From Bacillota bacterium (lineage in GTDB: Bacteria > Bacillota > Clostridia > Oscillospirales > Acutalibacteraceae), in contig JAEWBE010000063.1 in NCBI GenBank assembly GCA_023391275.1, positions 1 through 64,000 on the forward strand: a DNA stretch of 64,000 nucleotides, read 5' to 3'. The translations under genes and the position numbers were made by a program. Under the pieces are notes generated by a model. The model had not been told where the DNA came from, searched no databases, and worked only from the letters and a program-made list of their open reading frames with translations. Shown one piece after another: positions 9,625 through 18,121 of the stretch (its first letter is position 1; each line of letters opens with the position of its first letter).

Positions 9625-9704
9625 ATTCGAATTTTATAATTTTCCGTGATTTAAAACGTATCAATTTTAACTCAGGGAACATAAAATATAGTGTATAAGG
9701 AAGT

Positions 9705-10196
9705 TTAATCCGCAACCGCCAGCACACTCAGTACCGCGTTCTGAACCGAGGCACCCGGTGTAATATCGATAATGGAATTGGTTGAAAGCTGTACGGAGTA
9801 AGTGTAGAAGCCGGGCTCCACATCGGGATCAAAGAACTGGAAGCTGAAGGCTTCTGCCTCCAAAACATCAACAAGGGTCGAGAAAGTGTAGGTGGAACCT
9901 ACATTAACAGGAGCACCTCCATTAATACTGCGGGTGATTTCGAAATTCAGGGTTACGGAAATCCCTAACGGTAAATTTATGATACTGGTAAAATTGAGCA
10001 GATTGTTTGTGCTGCCGATGCCGCGTGTATCAATTGAAGTAGAAACTACATTCAGAGGGGATGCAAACAGAGTGGTGATAATCGGCAGAGGGCCTACAGC
10101 ACCGCTTGAAGCGTTGAGGGCTACCTGCCTTCTTGGCTTGGACTCGCTTTGAAAGAACGCTGGGGAAAGAGAACTACCGTTTTGAAAATTACTCAT
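9705..10196 (-). CDS. Unknown protein, possible spore-surface protein
   Basis: A 163-residue protein of unrecognised family. It has no signal peptide or membrane helix. After a polar 30-residue N-terminus the sequence alternates hydrophobic and Ser/Thr/Asn residues in short strands (for example NLLNFTSIINLPLGISVTLN and PGFYTYSVQLSTN), suggesting an all-beta jelly-roll-like fold. The upstream region (10237-10264) fits the sigma-K promoter pattern, which would place expression in the late mother cell and make a coat or exosporium role plausible. That is inference from promoter and composition. The ATG at 10196 follows TAGGCGG. It is flanked by two terminators and is monocistronic. Confidence 0.6.
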   Translation of the reverse strand: MSNFQNGSSLSPAFFQSESKPRRQVALNASSGAVGPLPIITTLFASPLNVVSTSIDTRGIGSTNNLLNFTSIINLPLGISVTLNFEITRSINGGAPVNVGSTYTFSTLVDVLEAEAFSFQFFDPDVEPGFYTYSVQLSTNSIIDITPGASVQNAVLSVLAVAD

Positions 10197-10219
10197 AAAA
10201 ACCGCCTAAACATTTATTA

Positions 10220-10231
10220 GAGAACGTTCTC
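10220..10231. promoter_or_regulatory. Perfect 12-base palindrome at the predicted transcription start
   Basis: GAGAACGTTCTC, self-complementary over 12 bases, immediately downstream of the sigma-K-like promoter of the gene at 9705-10196. It could be an operator or a 5'-terminal RNA hairpin. Confidence 0.4.
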
Positions 10232-10236
10232 CGCTT

Positions 10237-10264
10237 TATACTATGCGACTTTCCCAATGAATGT
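10237..10264 (-). promoter_or_regulatory. Sigma-K-like sporulation promoter
   Basis: On the minus strand, AC, a 17-base spacer and CATAGTATA match the published sigma-K pattern (AC, 16-17 bases, CATAnnnTA). The predicted start site is about 30-40 bases before the ATG of the unknown protein at 10196. A match this short can arise by chance. Confidence 0.45.
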
Positions 10265-10360
10265 ACATACCCAAAAGCACAATTATTTACATGCCTGACG
10301 GATGGGCGATGTTGATATTATTTCTGACGAATCCTGCCCTTTTCCGCAATAGGCCGCCTA

Positions 10361-10406
10361 AAACAGAAGTCCCCTGCAGCAAATAAGCCGCAGGGGACTT
10401 CTGTTT
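10361..10406. terminator. Bidirectional terminator hairpin
   Basis: A perfect 17-base stem, AAACAGAAGTCCCCTGC paired with its complement at 10390-10406, loop of 12. It lies just after the stop of the solute-binding protein gene (minus strand) and insulates it from the gene at 9705-10196. Confidence 0.8.
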
Positions 10407-10433
10407 CAGAATATATTCAGCAGTTTATAGTTT

Positions 10434-12056
10434 TTATGATTCTTTGCCGGCCTGTATAAAATCAATTCCCCCGCCGTAGGGGTGGAAGACGACGCCGGTA
10501 ACTTTTTTTGCGGTGGCGTAATAGTGCCTTTCATAATAGAGAGGATAAAATACACCCTGTTCATTCAAATATTTTTCAACGGCAGCAAAGGAGGCGGCCG
10601 CGGCGCTGCCGGTCTTTTTCTGCGCGTCGGTCAGCATCGCGTCAAAGGCGGGGTCGCTGAATTTGGCCGGATTTGCGGCGGCACCGCTCTTAAACAGGGA
10701 TAAAGAGGCAAGCGGCCCGTCGCTGTCGGGCTGGACGGGGCACAATGCGATCTGATAATTTCCCGATTTGATCCGCTCGGCCAGAGTGCTGCTTTCGAGC
10801 GGTTCAATATTAAAATAATTATTAAATTTACTGTTCCATGTAGCAATCATCTCATTGAGCATCAGCTTAGCGTTTGGATCGTCGGGGCAGATTACACTGA
10901 TGCTTTTCAGTTCAGGCATAGAAAGTTCGTTTAATCCGGCGGCAAGCAGCGCGCCCGCATTCTTGTCCTGTTTCAGGTAAAAAGCGCCCGAATTTGCAAG
11001 GTCGCGGTAGTTTTTTCCTTCCAGAGTGACGGAGGGGCAGATAATATTTTCCGCCTGTGTAATATCCTGCGGCAGGTGTTTGAGCACCGCGGCGCGGTCA
11101 AAAGCCTGAATAAACGCCTTGCGGATGTTTCGGCTTTTCATGATATTGGACTGTGTGTTAAAGCAGAGCCCCCATGTTGTATCCTCAAACGAGGTCAGCG
11201 TACAGCCGGCAGATTCCGCGGCGGCTGTACGGTCTGCGGGAAGGGCGATTGCGTCCACCGTGCCGGCGGTCAGTGCGGCGGCAGGGTCGGCGATGGTATT
11301 GTCTTTTCCCTCAATTGTAAATTTAAGATTAGAAGGCAAAGGTTTGCGATAGCCCGAATAAGTATCGGAACGCACCAAATTAAGATATTTGCCGTGATCC
11401 CAGCCGTACTTTCCGTCAATTTCAAACGGCCCGTTGCCAAGAAGATACTTTCGCTCCAGTCCGTACCGCCCGGCGGTGCTTTCAAAAAATTTCTGATTAC
11501 AGGGCATAAAGACCGCCGACGCCGTCAGCGTGGGAAAATCCGGATATGGATAGCTTAGTTCCACCACCAGCGTGTGCGCGTCCCTGGCGGTTACCCCAAG
11601 CTGGTCCGCTTTGGCTGTGCCGGCGTTTACTTCTTTTGCATTTTTAATGCAGAACATGGAAGAACAGGTTTTTGAGCCTGTGGAAGGCGCAAGCGCGCGC
11701 CGGAATGCAAAAACAAAGTCATTTGCGGTGACGGGCGTCTTTTTATCATCCGACCACTTCGCATCGCTGCGCAGGGTAAAGGTGAATATTGTATTGTCCG
11801 CATTGCTTTCCCATTTTTCCGCCACCCCAGGATAAGGCTTCTGATCCGCGCCAAGGCGCGCCAGACCCTCGTACAGCGCCCCCACGGCGATGAGGGCCGG
11901 ACTGTCCGCAGCAATCTGGGGATCCAGTGTTTTCGGTTCGGCGGTCAAATAGTAATCCATTGTTTTATTCGCATTTTTTGGCTCTTTTTTCCCGCACGCG
12001 GCAAAGGAAAATAATATGCAAAGGCAGAGCAAAGCTGCCGTAATTCTTTTGGTCAA
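10434..12056 (-). CDS. Extracellular solute-binding lipoprotein, family 5 (peptide-type ABC)
   Basis: A 540-residue oligopeptide/dipeptide-type binding protein. The N-terminus is a lipoprotein signal peptide with lipobox FAAC at about residues 18-21, so it should be anchored outside the membrane. The family-5 signature YLTAEPKTLDPQIAAD follows, and the domain extends to the C-terminus (VFHPYGGGIDF). The start codon appears to be TTG at 12056, with AGGGGTG upstream; no ATG in frame would keep the signal peptide. No permease or ATPase genes adjoin it, so it may serve the opp system at 49067-54799 or another transporter. Promoter at 12093-12121. Confidence 0.9.
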   Translation of the reverse strand: MTKRITAALLCLCILFSFAACGKKEPKNANKTMDYYLTAEPKTLDPQIAADSPALIAVGALYEGLARLGADQKPYPGVAEKWESNADNTIFTFTLRSDAKWSDDKKTPVTANDFVFAFRRALAPSTGSKTCSSMFCIKNAKEVNAGTAKADQLGVTARDAHTLVVELSYPYPDFPTLTASAVFMPCNQKFFESTAGRYGLERKYLLGNGPFEIDGKYGWDHGKYLNLVRSDTYSGYRKPLPSNLKFTIEGKDNTIADPAAALTAGTVDAIALPADRTAAAESAGCTLTSFEDTTWGLCFNTQSNIMKSRNIRKAFIQAFDRAAVLKHLPQDITQAENIICPSVTLEGKNYRDLANSGAFYLKQDKNAGALLAAGLNELSMPELKSISVICPDDPNAKLMLNEMIATWNSKFNNYFNIEPLESSTLAERIKSGNYQIALCPVQPDSDGPLASLSLFKSGAAANPAKFSDPAFDAMLTDAQKKTGSAAAASFAAVEKYLNEQGVFYPLYYERHYYATAKKVTGVVFHPYGGGIDFIQAGKES

Positions 12057-12092
12057 CAGTTAAATCACCCCTGAATTTCATGCCATGAAATT

Positions 12093-12121
12093 ATTTTAGC
12101 ACCTTTCTATATGCATTGCAA
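12093..12121 (-). promoter_or_regulatory. Sigma-A-type promoter of the solute-binding protein gene
   Basis: Minus strand TTGCAA (12116-12121), 17-base spacer, TAAAAT (12093-12098), about 37 bases before the TTG start. Confidence 0.55.
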
Positions 12122-12305
12122 CGAGGTTAACATAATTGTTATTTATGGGACCCGCACGATTTTACACTCAGAGTAATTCCCACGGAAAGCAGCCGGAAAC
12201 GCGCTTGTAAATTCTTTTATTATCCTGTTCATAAATAGCTGCTTTATTATATTGGGAAAATAAGGTATAATATAAAAAATAAATATTCAAAGGGAGGAAA
12301 GCACA

Positions 12306-12692
12306 ATGGCAAATAAAGATGCAAAGTTTTACTTATGCAAGCACTGCGGGAATTTCGTGGGAATGATCCACAACAGTGGGGCCTCCATGATCTGCTGTGG
12401 CGACCCCATGACGGAACTTGTTCCCAATACCGTTGAGGCGGCGCATGAAAAACATCTGCCGGTCATCAGCGTTTCGGGTAATACCGTTACGGTAAAGATT
12501 GGCAGTGTGGAACATCCTATGACCAATGAACATTACATCCAGTGGATTTATCTGGAGACGGAAAACGGCGGCCAGCGCAAGTCCCTGCATCCGGGGGACA
12601 AGCCCGAAGCGGTTTTTGTCCTGGATAATGACAAGGCTGTTGCAGCGTTTGCGTATTGCAACCTCCATGGGCTTTGGGAAACAAAAATCTGA
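12306..12692 (+). CDS. dfx: Superoxide reductase (desulfoferrodoxin)
   Basis: A 128-residue two-iron superoxide reductase. The N-terminal desulforedoxin domain has all four ligands of the rubredoxin-like Fe site (C11, C14, C30, C31). The catalytic Fe site is complete: H50 within the EKH motif that also supplies the catalytic Lys49, H70, H76, C118 and H121. It reduces superoxide to peroxide without making oxygen, as expected for a strict anaerobe. Monocistronic, with GGGAGG before the ATG, a possible TATAAT at 12266-12271 and a strong terminator after it. Confidence 0.97.
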   Translation: MANKDAKFYLCKHCGNFVGMIHNSGASMICCGDPMTELVPNTVEAAHEKHLPVISVSGNTVTVKIGSVEHPMTNEHYIQWIYLETENGGQRKSLHPGDKPEAVFVLDNDKAVAAFAYCNLHGLWETKI

Positions 12693-12702
12693 TTATCAAT
12701 GC

Positions 12703-12738
12703 AAAAAAGGCTTTTTCTCAAAAGAGAAAAAGCCTTTT
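12703..12738. terminator. Terminator shared by dfx and gpmI
   Basis: AAGGCTTTTTCTC-AAAA-GAGAAAAAGCCTTTT between convergent genes. T runs lie on both sides, so it can serve both strands. Confidence 0.9.
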
Positions 12739-12750
12739 ACTTTGTGTTGT

Positions 12751-14262
12751 TTATTCAATAATGCTTTTACCGGTCATTTCGGCAGGCTGGGGGAGATTTA
12801 AAATTTTGAGCATGGTCGGGGCGATATCGGCAAGTTTTCCGTCGGGACGGAGCTTACAGGGATAGCCGATCACACAGAACGGAACAGGATTGGTGGTGTG
12901 CGCCGTGAACGGGGAGCCGTCCGCTTCGTACATTTTTTCCGCGTTGCCATGATCCGCTGTAATTAATGCGACGCCGCCCATTTCGGAAATTGCGTCGGTT
13001 ACTTTTCCGACACACTTGTCGATGGCTTCCACGGCAGCTTTTGCCGCGTCGAAAATGCCGGTGTGGCCGACCATGTCGCAGTTGGCGAAGTTCAGAATAA
13101 TCACATCGTATTTGCCGCTGTGAATACGTTCCACTAATTTATCCGCTACTTCATAGGCGCTCATCTCCGGCTGCATATCGTATGTCGCAACCTTTGGGGA
13201 ATGAACGAGCACTCTGTCCTCACCCGAATATTGCTTTTCCACGCCGCCGTTAAAGAAGAAAGTCACATGCGCGTATTTTTCGGTTTCGGCAATCCGGAGC
13301 TGTGTCATGCCCTTGTTTGAAATATATTCCCCAAAAGTATTGTCCAATGTCTGCGGTTTGAAAGCCACCAGAACATTCGGCATAGTGATATCATACCGTG
13401 TCATACAGACGTAAGTAAGCGGGAAAAAGCCGTCTCTGCGTGCAAAACCGGTGAAATCCGGGTCCACAAAAGTACGGGTGATTTCACGTGCACGGTCGGG
13501 GCGGAAATTGAAAAAGATTACGGAATCATTCGGCTGAATCTTTGCATTTTTCGCACAGACGGTAGGAAGCACAAATTCGTCGGTAACATCGTTTTTGTAA
13601 GAGTCTTCCACCGCTTTTACCGGATCACTGCACATAACCCCTTCGCCGTAAACCATTGCGGCGTAAGCTTTTCCCACGCGTTCCCAGCGGTTGTCGCGGT
13701 CCATCGCGTAGTAGCGGCCCATTACGGTCGCAATTTCGCCCAAGCCGATTTCCTTCAGCTTCTGCCCGCACTCGGCTACATAATCCTTGCCCGAAGTAGG
13801 GGGAACGTCACGGCCGTCCAGCAATGCGTGAACATAAACCTTTTTTACGCCGCGTCTTTTTGCAAGCTCCACCAGAGCGTACAGGTGTGTGTTGTGGCTG
13901 TGCACGCCGCCGGCGGAAAGAAGCCCGATAAGGTGCAGCGCAGAGTCATGCGCAACCGCCTGATCGGCGGCAGCCAGAAAGGCGGGATTCTCAAAAAAGT
14001 CGCCGTCCTGAATTGACTTTGTAATTCTAGTCAGCTCCTGGTACACAACGCGGCCGGCTCCGATATTGGTGTGGCCGACTTCAGAGTTGCCCATCTGGCC
14101 GTCCGGCAGACCAACGTTCAAACCGGAAGCGCCGATTTGAGTAATCGGGTTATTGGCGAAAAGACGGTCGATATTCGGTTTGTGGGCGGCTTTGATTGCG
14201 TTGCCGTAATCCGGGCCGATGCCGAAACCGTCCAGTATCATAAGAATTAATGGTTTTTTCAT
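12751..14262 (-). CDS. gpmI: 2,3-bisphosphoglycerate-independent phosphoglycerate mutase
   Basis: Mn-dependent iPGM of 503 residues, interconverting 3- and 2-phosphoglycerate. Alkaline-phosphatase-superfamily features are [10 protein letters not shown] with the first metal Asp at the N-terminus, [16 protein letters not shown] containing the phosphoserine near residue 62, [33 protein letters not shown] and [10 protein letters not shown]. It is the third gene of a pgk-tpiA-gpmI unit on the minus strand, about 100 bases after tpiA. No PGAM of the cofactor-dependent type is seen here. Confidence 0.97.
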   Translation of the reverse strand: MKKPLILMILDGFGIGPDYGNAIKAAHKPNIDRLFANNPITQIGASGLNVGLPDGQMGNSEVGHTNIGAGRVVYQELTRITKSIQDGDFFENPAFLAAADQAVAHDSALHLIGLLSAGGVHSHNTHLYALVELAKRRGVKKVYVHALLDGRDVPPTSGKDYVAECGQKLKEIGLGEIATVMGRYYAMDRDNRWERVGKAYAAMVYGEGVMCSDPVKAVEDSYKNDVTDEFVLPTVCAKNAKIQPNDSVIFFNFRPDRAREITRTFVDPDFTGFARRDGFFPLTYVCMTRYDITMPNVLVAFKPQTLDNTFGEYISNKGMTQLRIAETEKYAHVTFFFNGGVEKQYSGEDRVLVHSPKVATYDMQPEMSAYEVADKLVERIHSGKYDVIILNFANCDMVGHTGIFDAAKAAVEAIDKCVGKVTDAISEMGGVALITADHGNAEKMYEADGSPFTAHTTNPVPFCVIGYPCKLRPDGKLADIAPTMLKILNLPQPAEMTGKSIIE

Positions 14263-14316
14263 AATGAATTTCCTGCCTTTCAGGGATCAGTGAGCGTCAA
14301 ACAGGGTAAATTTCAT

Positions 14317-14356
14317 GTTTGCATTCACAAATCGTTAATTGAAATAAAATGCAAAC
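14317..14356 (-). other. Inter-cistronic hairpin between tpiA and gpmI
   Basis: GTTTGCATT and its exact complement AATGCAAAC are separated by 22 bases. There is no T run; it may be an mRNA processing or stability element. Confidence 0.35.
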
Positions 14357-14361
14357 GGGCT

Positions 14362-15129
14362 CTACCTGCTTGCGGCTTTGACAATCTCGGCAAAGTCGGC
14401 CGGCTTTAAAGAAGCGCCGCCGATCAGGCCGCCGTCAACGTCGGGTTTGTCAAGCAGTTCCACCGCGTTTTTTGCATTCATGGAACCGCCGTATTGAACG
14501 GTAAGAGCGTTTGCGGCGGATGCGTCATAAAGATCCCTTACGGTGGCGCGGATGACTGCGCAAACTTCATTGGCCTGTGCCGCGGTTGCTGTTTTTCCGG
14601 TGCCGATCGCCCAAATTGGTTCGTAAGCGATAATGACCTTCTTCAGCTCTTCCTTCGAAACGCCGCCGAGGGCAATTTTTGTCTGCATTGCGACCAGTTC
14701 ATCTGTAATGCCCTGTTCCCGCTGCTCAAGGGATTCGCCGACACAGAGGATGACGGTAAGGCCGCTGTCCAGAGCCGCGCGCACACGCTTGTTCACGGTG
14801 ATATCTGTTTCACCGAAGTAAGTTCTGCGCTCGCTGTGGCCGATGATGACGTATTGCACGCCCATGGCGGAAAGCATATCGGCGGAAATTTCTCCGGTAA
14901 AAGCGCCGCTCTTTTCCCAATGGCAGTTTTCAGCGCCAACACCAATATCAGTACCCTTTGTGGCTTCCAGCGCAACGCTGAGGTCTACAAAAGGAACGCA
15001 GACAACGACGCCGCAGTTTGCGCTTCTTACCAGAGGCTTTATTTCATCAATTAATTCTTTTGCCTCCGCAGGGGTTTTGTTCATTTTCCAGTTGCCGGCA
15101 ATGATGGCTTTTCTAAGCATTTTATTCAT
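14362..15129 (-). CDS. tpiA: Triose-phosphate isomerase
   Basis: A 255-residue TIM-barrel enzyme interconverting dihydroxyacetone phosphate and glyceraldehyde 3-phosphate. Visible are the catalytic Lys in AGNWKMN, the electrophilic His in IIGHSERR, the catalytic Glu in IAYEPIWAIGTG and the phosphate-binding GGLIGGASL loop near the end. Start ATG at 15129 after AGGAG; an internal ATG three codons on is the alternative. Between pgk and gpmI in a glycolytic cluster. Confidence 0.97.
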   Translation of the reverse strand: MNKMLRKAIIAGNWKMNKTPAEAKELIDEIKPLVRSANCGVVVCVPFVDLSVALEATKGTDIGVGAENCHWEKSGAFTGEISADMLSAMGVQYVIIGHSERRTYFGETDITVNKRVRAALDSGLTVILCVGESLEQREQGITDELVAMQTKIALGGVSKEELKKVIIAYEPIWAIGTGKTATAAQANEVCAVIRATVRDLYDASAANALTVQYGGSMNAKNAVELLDKPDVDGGLIGGASLKPADFAEIVKAASR

Positions 15130-15162
15130 AATGTTACTCCTATTAAAAAATTGATAATATTT

Positions 15163-15191
15163 TAAATGCGGCAGCGCCGCTGCCGCATTTA
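15163..15191 (-). other. Inter-cistronic hairpin between pgk and tpiA
   Basis: TAAATGCGGCAGCG and its complement separated by a single base, a GC-rich 14-base stem, 22 bases past the pgk stop. No clear T run follows in the minus direction, so partial termination or RNA processing fits better than full termination. Confidence 0.5.
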
Positions 15192-15213
15192 AGCGAAAGC
15201 AGGAAAAACCTGC

Positions 15214-16407
15214 TTATTTATCATTCAGGCATGCAATACCCGGAAGTTCAAGACCCTCAAGGAACTCAAGGGAAGCGCCGCCGCCGGTGGAGATGTGGGT
15301 CATCTTTTCGGCAAAGCCCAGCTTTTCAACCGCAGCAGCGGAATCGCCGCCGCCGATTATGGAAATGGCGCCGCTGTCAGCAACGGCCTTTGCCACGGCA
15401 GTCGTGCCGGCTGCAAAGTTGTCCCACTCGGAAACACCCATCGGGCCGTTCCAGACAACTGTTCCGGAGCCCTTCACCGCGTCGGCGAACAAAACGGCAC
15501 TCTTCGGGCCGATATCCAGCCCCATCCAGCCATCGGGAATCTGGTCGGAATCGACAACCTTGTGCTCGGCGTCCGCTTTATACTCGGTTGCAACCACGTT
15601 GTCAACGGGAATCAGGAACTTAACGCCCTTCTCCTTTGCCTTTGCCATCAGATCCTTTGCGAGTTCGACCTTGTCGCTCTCGCAGATGGAGGTGCCGATG
15701 GAATAACCCAGTGCGTTCATAAAGGTGTAAGCCATGCCGCCGCCAATGATGAGGGTGTCGACCTTGTCCAGCAAATTGGTAATTACGCCGATTTTATCGG
15801 AAACCTTCGCACCGCCTAAAATAGCGACAAACGGACGTTTCGGATTGCTGAGCGCACCGCCCATAATGGTGATTTCCTTCTGAATCAGGTAGCCGCACAC
15901 GGCCGGAAGATAATCCGCAACGCCCGCGGTGGAGGCGTGGGCTCTGTGCGCCGTGCCGAATGCGTCGTTTACATAAATCTCAGCAAGAGAAGCCAACTGC
16001 TTTGAAAACTCAGGGTCGTTCTTTTCTTCTTCTTTATGGAAGCGAACGTTTTCAATCAGTTCCACTTCGCCGTCCTTTAAGGAAGCCGCAATGCCCTTCG
16101 CACTTTCACCGATTACATCGGTTGCCATCTTTACTTCCTGACCAAGCGCCTGGGAAAGATATTTGGCAACGGGGGCGAGGGAATATTTCATATTAAATTC
16201 ACCCTTTGGACGCCCAAGGTGCGAACAAAGAATAACCTTTGCCTTGTGGCTGACGAGGTACTTGATTGTTTTCAAAGCTTCGTTGATGCGTTTGGGGTCG
16301 GTAATGTTGCCCTCAGCATCAAACGGAACATTAAAATCGCAGCGCACCAATACTTTTTTGCCCGCGACATCAATGTCCTCCACTGTCTTTTTGTTGAGAT
16401 AATTCAT
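15214..16407 (-). CDS. pgk: Phosphoglycerate kinase
   Basis: A 397-residue monomeric kinase that makes ATP from 1,3-bisphosphoglycerate. Typical blocks: [13 protein letters not shown] at the N-terminus, [33 protein letters not shown] and the C-terminal nucleotide site [12 protein letters not shown] and [11 protein letters not shown] at 16407 is chosen because GGAG lies eight bases before it; the GTG at 16416 overlaps that ribosome site. First gene of the pgk-tpiA-gpmI unit; gap, often next to pgk, is instead at 63905 in the opposite orientation. Confidence 0.97.
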   Translation of the reverse strand: MNYLNKKTVEDIDVAGKKVLVRCDFNVPFDAEGNITDPKRINEALKTIKYLVSHKAKVILCSHLGRPKGEFNMKYSLAPVAKYLSQALGQEVKMATDVIGESAKGIAASLKDGEVELIENVRFHKEEEKNDPEFSKQLASLAEIYVNDAFGTAHRAHASTAGVADYLPAVCGYLIQKEITIMGGALSNPKRPFVAILGGAKVSDKIGVITNLLDKVDTLIIGGGMAYTFMNALGYSIGTSICESDKVELAKDLMAKAKEKGVKFLIPVDNVVATEYKADAEHKVVDSDQIPDGWMGLDIGPKSAVLFADAVKGSGTVVWNGPMGVSEWDNFAAGTTAVAKAVADSGAISIIGGGDSAAAVEKLGFAEKMTHISTGGGASLEFLEGLELPGIACLNDK

Positions 16408-16458
16408 GACTTGCACTCCTTTATATTATGAGATATGAATTTACATTTAACCTTTGAC

Positions 16459-16487
16459 ATTATACACTAAAATGTAAGTTATTTCAA
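16459..16487 (-). promoter_or_regulatory. Sigma-A-type promoter of the pgk-tpiA-gpmI unit
   Basis: Minus strand TTGAAA (16482-16487), 17-base spacer, TATAAT (16459-16464), about 50 bases before the pgk ATG. Confidence 0.65.
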
Positions 16488-16537
16488 GCATATCGGGCGC
16501 GGATTGGGGCGTTACAGAGCAGATTGTTAAAAAATAA

Positions 16538-17038
16538 TCACCATTTATAGTTTCTTAACTGCCCTTCGCACAGCAATTCCGGGTATCCCCACTGGCGCAG
16601 CACCTCGTAAACGCCGACCGCCACAGAATTGGACAGGTTCAGGCTGCGGGCGGCAGGGTCGTTCAGCATTGGAATACGCACGCAGGTTTCCGGATTTTCA
16701 TGCAGCAGGTTTTCCGGAAGACCCGCGGTTTCTTTTCCGAAAAACAGGTAACAGTTGTCGGGGTAGGAAACCTCCGAGTGGATATGGCGCGCTTTCGTTG
16801 TAAAGTAGTAAAAATTCCCGGTGTTGCGCTGAAAAAAATCGGAAAGGCTATCATAATAGGTAATATTAAGCAGATGCCAGTAATCCAGACCGGCGCGTTT
16901 TAATTTTTTGTCGTCGATTTGAAAGCCCATCGGTCCGACCAAATGCAGCCGGGCACCGGTTGCGGCACAGGTGCGCGCCACATTGCCGGTATTTTGCGGA
17001 ATTTCGGGTTCAACCATTACGATGTTCAGTGTAGGCAT
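16538..17038 (-). CDS. trmL: tRNA (cytidine/uridine-34 2'-O)-methyltransferase
   Basis: A 166-residue SPOUT (SpoU) methyltransferase that methylates the wobble ribose of certain tRNA-Leu species. Motif 1 is PEIPQNTGNVARTCAATG, motif 2 LFFGKETAGLPE, motif 3 RIPMLNDPAARSLNLSNSVAVG, forming the trefoil-knot AdoMet site. Length is that of the minimal TrmL/YibK type. Start ATG at 17038 after AAAGGAG. Isolated gene; divergent from the small protein at 17156. Confidence 0.94.
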   Translation of the reverse strand: MPTLNIVMVEPEIPQNTGNVARTCAATGARLHLVGPMGFQIDDKKLKRAGLDYWHLLNITYYDSLSDFFQRNTGNFYYFTTKARHIHSEVSYPDNCYLFFGKETAGLPENLLHENPETCVRIPMLNDPAARSLNLSNSVAVGVYEVLRQWGYPELLCEGQLRNYKW

Positions 17039-17155
17039 AGTTTACTCCTTTATTCAAAAAAAGTTTTGGCATTATTTTCAAAAATAAACAGCGGCAAGAA
17101 GGGAAAGATATTGAAAGACCTTTGTTTAATCATTTTAATATGGAGGATATATATT

Positions 17156-17335
17156 ATGTATAAGACAACGATGGGTTTTGTAAAAGGAATCGGCACCGGA
17201 ATCATTGCCGGCGTGGCTGTTTCCGCAATAGGCGCTCAGATGATGAAGGATAACAAGCATTTGAAACGAAATGCCGACAAAGCAATGCATGCCGTAAACG
17301 GAATGATTGACAATGTTGAAACAATGTTCAAATAA
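17156..17335 (+). CDS. Small YtxH-like protein, 59 residues
   Basis: ATG at 17156 after TGGAGG. The first third is a glycine/alanine-rich hydrophobic stretch (GFVKGIGTGIIAGVAVSAIG), probably membrane-inserted, and the rest is a basic amphipathic helix ending in NGMIDNVETMFK. The arrangement resembles YtxH-like small membrane proteins, but no definite family can be claimed. It has its own terminator and so appears monocistronic. Confidence 0.75.
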   Translation: MYKTTMGFVKGIGTGIIAGVAVSAIGAQMMKDNKHLKRNADKAMHAVNGMIDNVETMFK

Positions 17336-17373
17336 AGGCAGCTTTCTATTCTGACAAAGGTTCAAAAAGATTT

Positions 17374-17393
17374 CGGCGGGGAGTACCCCGCCG
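17374..17393 (+). terminator. Terminator of the small YtxH-like gene
   Basis: CGGCGGGG-AGTA-CCCCGCCG followed by ATTTGTTTTGT. Confidence 0.85.
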
Positions 17394-17447
17394 ATTTGTT
17401 TTGTGCGGCGCAGACGATACCTGTCGGATAAAAAAGAAAATCATATC

Positions 17448-17487
17448 TTGACATTACAATAAATGTAACGTTATAATTAGTGTAACG
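17448..17487 (+). promoter_or_regulatory. Promoter with overlapping repeats upstream of the winged-helix regulator
   Basis: TTGACA (17448-17453), 18-base spacer and TATAAT (17472-17477). The spacer contains the inverted repeat TTACA-ATAAA-TGTAA, and the word TGTAACG occurs at 17464 and again at 17481, bracketing the -10 box. This layout fits autorepression by the encoded regulator, an inference. Confidence 0.6.
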
Positions 17488-17512
17488 ATAAATGGATTGG
17501 AGACGAGTATGT

Positions 17513-18121
17513 ATGGAAAAGAAAAAAATCGTCCTCTCAACACAGGAAGAACTGCGCATTTTTATGAGCCCGCAAAGGCAGAAGCTGCTCCGCGTGATGG
17601 GAATCGCCGGCCGGCCAATGACGGCAAAAGAACTTGCGGATAAGATGGAAATTTCCGCGTCCTCCGCACAACTCCATATCCGAAAGCTGGCCGCGCTGGG
17701 GTTACTGGAAAAAGACCATACGGAGCGCATCAACGGGATTATCGCAACCTATTTCCGGCTGACTGGTGCAGAGGTAAACATCGGCCTGCAAAAAGACGAC
17801 GAACTTTCACAGGAACGCGATGCAGTGGCGCAGAATTTGCTGATGCGCATTTATGAAGGCTGCCGCGACACTGCCCGTCGGTTGGGCAAAAGAAAAGATT
17901 TTAATGCGAAGGATTCGCTGCGAAAATACGGCGATATGAGAACGGGCATTGTGTACCTTCGCCCGGAAGACGCAGAAAAACTGGCAGATTTTATCACTTC
18001 GTTCACCGCCGAACATGAAGTTCCGGCGGAAGGTGCGGTGCCGTGGGAATATGCTTTTATTGTTCATAATACAAAGGCTGACGAGGAGAGCCGGCAATGC
18101 GTAAAACATATGCGGCGGTGA
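17513..18121 (+). CDS. ArsR-like winged-helix transcriptional regulator
   Basis: About 202 residues from ATG at 17513, which has GGAG upstream; an in-frame ATG at 17492 lacks a ribosome site. The N-terminal 80 residues form a winged HTH: FMSPQRQKLLRVMG, TAKELADKMEISASSAQLHIRKL (recognition helix) and LGLLEKDH. The C-terminal half has no clear ligand-binding domain but shares the general plan of regulators with an HTH_5 domain. It overlaps the MFS transporter by 25 bases, so the pair is translationally coupled, and the regulator probably controls the transporter. Confidence 0.88.
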   Translation: MEKKKIVLSTQEELRIFMSPQRQKLLRVMGIAGRPMTAKELADKMEISASSAQLHIRKLAALGLLEKDHTERINGIIATYFRLTGAEVNIGLQKDDELSQERDAVAQNLLMRIYEGCRDTARRLGKRKDFNAKDSLRKYGDMRTGIVYLRPEDAEKLADFITSFTAEHEVPAEGAVPWEYAFIVHNTKADEESRQCVKHMRR

